Shown here piece by piece: positions 6,777-8,202 of a DNA stretch of 8,202 nucleotides (its first letter is position 1; each line of letters starts with the position of its first letter). The DNA is from Candidatus Methanophagaceae archaeon. GTDB lineage: Archaea > Halobacteriota > Syntropharchaeia > Alkanophagales > Methanospirareceae. The position numbers were made by a program, and so were the translations under genes. The notes beneath the pieces are model-generated. The model made no database searches. It saw only the letters and a program-made list of their open reading frames with translations, and was not told the origin of the DNA. The stretch is from contig QENJ01000250.1 in assembly GCA_013374505.1 (NCBI GenBank), forward strand, positions 1 to 8,202. Direction: 5' to 3'.

Positions 6777-6784
6777 CTTAAATA
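6777..6784 (-). promoter_or_regulatory. TATA box candidate for the alkylsulfatase-like gene
   Basis: The minus strand reads TATTTAAG, close to the archaeal TATA consensus. Transcription would start near 6755, giving an ~80-nt leader that contains the GTAC repeats and the SD. A second TATA-like stretch, GGTTTAAG inside the GTAC array, or TATAAAAT near 6694-6701, cannot be excluded. Confidence 0.45.
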
Positions 6785-6892
6785 CCATTATACGTTACAG
6801 GACATAAACTTAGTTTCGTTTTTTTCGATATTCCATTTTTGAGATGCCATAAAAGACTTACCGAAAAGCGTCATATAACCGTTTCTGAGTAC

Positions 6893-7009
6893 TTATTCCT
6901 CCTCACCATCTAAAACAACCACCGGTATGGTATCCGTTTATAACAATACCCTTTCTGCCCCTATATCTACTTCCACACCACGTCCCCTCAATGCAGCGGA
7001 ATTTTTTTG
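6893..7009 (-). pseudogene. Possible decayed gene remnant with an in-frame stop
   Basis: Between coaD and the sulfatase-like gene one minus-strand frame reads ...SAALRGRGVEVDIGAERVLL, stop, TDTIPVVVLDGEEE, stop. Both halves have the composition of real protein and share one frame broken by a single TAA. No start codon with SD is evident, and I do not recognise the family. It may be a decayed 3' end of an older gene, or chance. Low confidence. Confidence 0.25.
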
Positions 7010-7012
7010 ATA

Positions 7013-7030
7013 AAACGTTTATAAACGTTT
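7013..7030. repeat. Perfect 18-bp palindrome downstream of coaD
   Basis: AAACGTTTATAAACGTTT is its own reverse complement and is built of two AAACGTTT units around AT. It lies 31 bp after the coaD stop, with a run of seven A just beyond it on the minus strand (seven T on plus). It could be a regulator site, a TATA-type element (its centre is TTTATAAA), or part of the coaD transcript end. Confidence 0.6.
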
Positions 7031-7061
7031 CTGTGCTACGTGCCTCAGAAAGAAACTGCGT

Positions 7062-7517
7062 TTACAACAAAGCCCCATGTTCATCTATTTCACCTGCTCT
7101 TATCCGCGTAGATGAGATCGCCTGACCATTAGCAGCTTTTGCATGCTCTACTTTTACTATCGTTATAGGCTTCAGCCCGTGCTCTTTTCGGAGTTCGTTT
7201 ATCTGTAACGCCACCTCGTACGTCTCCGGCGATATGACAATGAAATCAATATCCGCCTCTAAAGTGATGCCATATCTGTCTTTTAACTCTACAACCGTTA
7301 CTTTCACGCCATATTCGGCATACATGTATTGAGAGACTCTTTCCGCTCTTACCTCATAAGGCAGTAGCACCTCTCTGCTCCTACTGGCTCGTGCCATTTC
7401 ATCTGATGTCACGCCGATGCCGATTTCACCGCCTGCACTCAGTTCAAATGCCTTCTTCAATAATCGCTTATGTCCATCGTGCAACGGGTCAAAGGTGCCG
7501 CCTATCACTACTTTCAT
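7062..7517 (-). CDS. coaD: Phosphopantetheine adenylyltransferase, archaeal type
   Basis: This enzyme transfers AMP from ATP to 4'-phosphopantetheine, giving dephospho-CoA, the fourth step of coenzyme A synthesis in the cytoplasm. The 151-residue product fits the archaeal family (COG1019). It is a nucleotidyltransferase of the HxGH superfamily: GGTFDPLHDGHKRLL at residues 6-20 carries the HDGH motif that binds ATP phosphates. GVTSDEMA and the later ISSTRIR motif, which resembles the ISSTxIR element of this superfamily, complete the site. The ATG at 7517 starts exactly at MKVVIGGTFDP; the frame is open upstream to 7625, but that part overlaps the promoter and is not conserved. There is no good SD; a TATA box at 7554-7562 would give a leader of about 15 nt. 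The ThiN gene ends 100 bp upstream in the same direction. Nothing in it looks damaged. Confidence 0.93.
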   Translation of the reverse strand: MKVVIGGTFDPLHDGHKRLLKKAFELSAGGEIGIGVTSDEMARASRSREVLLPYEVRAERVSQYMYAEYGVKVTVVELKDRYGITLEADIDFIVISPETYEVALQINELRKEHGLKPITIVKVEHAKAANGQAISSTRIRAGEIDEHGALL

Positions 7518-7533
7518 AATTTCATAACCAATA

Positions 7534-7562
7534 ATATATCTGGTTGTTACGATGTATAAATA
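7534..7562 (-). promoter_or_regulatory. Promoter region of coaD
   Basis: On the minus strand TATTTATAC (7554-7562) is a good archaeal TATA box. It places the transcription start near 7532, about 15 nt before the coaD ATG. A second AT-rich stretch (ATATAT, 7534-7539) lies nearer the start. The presence of the box suggests coaD can be transcribed independently of the ThiN gene. Confidence 0.5.
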
Positions 7563-7617
7563 GTTATAGCAAAGCAACCGAGCATCTTTGCTGCGTGTAA
7601 TTCTCGGTGGGTGACAT

Positions 7618-8202
7618 CTAATCACCTAAACAATCCAGAATCTTACGCAAGTTCATTACCACACCAACGGCGGTATTACCAAAAATCCGGACCATCGGCT
7701 CTTTGCCTACCGCACCTGAGTCGAAGATCACATCCGGGTACTCTGTGTGTGAAGCGTTCTTATTTGACGCGCGTTTTTTTAGCGCTTCTTTAACCCCCCA
7801 ATCCATGGTTTCTTCTCCTACCGGCTCTTTTGCTCTATCAAATGCCGAAACAACTAACCCTGATTCTTTGCATGCTATTAGCAGTTCCGGAGTGTGTTTC
7901 ACGTTGATTGCACTTCTCTTTTCACTGTCGTGCATAAGCATCGCTAAAATCATCCTTGCCACGTGACTACTCACACCGAAATCAATACTTCCGGCATGTA
8001 TGCCCTCTGTGGTTGATCGTATCCGACCATCCACCGCAGCAACGTCATTCTCGCTTTCTGCGCACGATATCGCCATGCCTATGTTTGTTCCAACTTCGGG
8101 TATGACACTCGCGAAGCCACTCGTGGTTTTCAGCATCCTGACTGCTTCCTTTACGTTCTCCAGCACGTAATACTTATCCGCATCTTCACGTATTCTATAC
8201 GT
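7618..8202 (-). CDS. thiN: Thiamine-phosphate synthase domain ThiN, C-terminal part (5' end beyond window)
   Basis: ThiN (PF10120) is the archaeal thiamine-phosphate synthase. It joins HMP pyrophosphate and the thiazole phosphate, with no sequence likeness to bacterial ThiE. The visible 194 residues show its pattern: SGFASVIPEVGTNI, AAVDGRI, DFGVSSHVARMILA, SAINVKHTPELL, FDRAKEP, ETMDWGVKEAL, then PDVIFDSGAVGKEPMVRIFG. The GTG at 8166 looks like a start but is an internal Val: the frame stays open to the edge (TYRIREDADKYYVLENVKEAV). In archaea ThiN is usually fused behind the ThiD kinase or behind a helix-turn-helix regulator (ThiR); the YYVLENVKEAV linker looks to me more like the ThiD fusion, but the deciding part is outside the window. 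The ThiR form would be a regulator, not an enzyme. The stop is TAG, and the gene precedes coaD in the same direction. Confidence 0.88.
   Translation of the reverse strand, partial: TYRIREDADKYYVLENVKEAVRMLKTTSGFASVIPEVGTNIGMAISCAESENDVAAVDGRIRSTTEGIHAGSIDFGVSSHVARMILAMLMHDSEKRSAINVKHTPELLIACKESGLVVSAFDRAKEPVGEETMDWGVKEALKKRASNKNASHTEYPDVIFDSGAVGKEPMVRIFGNTAVGVVMNLRKILDCLGD

Noticed and set aside
7566..7616. Short minus-strand frame beginning MSPTENYTQQ after the ThiN stop
   Set aside because: It has only 17 codons, the SD-like GGTGAT is explained by the ThiN gene's own last codons, and it has no visible conservation.
7518..7625. Upstream start for coaD giving 187 residues
   Set aside because: The family begins at MKVVIGGTFDP; the extra 36 residues cover the TATA box and intergenic DNA.
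8164..8166. GTG as the start of the ThiN gene
   Set aside because: The frame remains open to the window edge with plausible family sequence, so the gene is truncated and not complete here.

Overview
The window looks like a chromosomal stretch of a euryarchaeon, probably in the Methanomicrobia-like / ANME-1 (Methanophagales)-like part of the tree. Supporting signs are an archaeal-type phosphopantetheine adenylyltransferase (CoaD), a ThiN thiamine-phosphate synthase domain, TATA-box promoters with little or no leader, an archaeal Shine-Dalgarno sequence, and a secreted protein rich in N-glycosylation sequons that ends in a surface-protein-like domain. The lineage is an inference; the archaeal assignment is firm.

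Layout, left to right. (1) Positions 1-341 (+): the 3' end of an IS4-type DDE transposase, cut by the window edge. (2) 342-727: a gene-free stretch with a T-rich terminator-like segment, then a perfect dyad next to a TATA box. (3) 728-3436 (+): a full-length UPF0182 membrane protein with seven membrane helices and a large extracytoplasmic domain. (4) 3550-4415 (-): an ORF-less group II intron, recognised by a clear domain V and a domain VI with a bulged branch-point A. It lies between two convergent genes and carries three copies of a ~40-bp repeat. (5) 4494-6674 (-): an exported alkylsulfatase-like metallo-beta-lactamase-fold protein with two altered metal-ligand positions and an extra C-terminal surface domain. 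(6) 6675-7061: its SD, TATA box and an array of GTAC inverted repeats, then a possible gene remnant and an 18-bp perfect palindrome. (7) 7062-7517 (-): coaD, the fourth step of CoA synthesis. (8) 7618-8202 (-): the C-terminal ThiN part of a thiamine gene that runs off the right edge.

How the genes fit together: coaD and the ThiN gene are both cofactor-synthesis genes, read in the same direction and 100 bp apart; coaD appears to have its own TATA box. UPF0182 and the alkylsulfatase-like protein are both envelope or extracytoplasmic proteins, but they converge and are separated by the intron, so no shared operon is implied. The mobile DNA (transposase end, group II intron, repeats) marks the left half as an accessory-prone region. 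The items most worth a second look are the altered metal site of the sulfatase-like enzyme and its fusion to a surface domain, the repeat-loaded ORF-less intron, and the two palindromic promoter regions.
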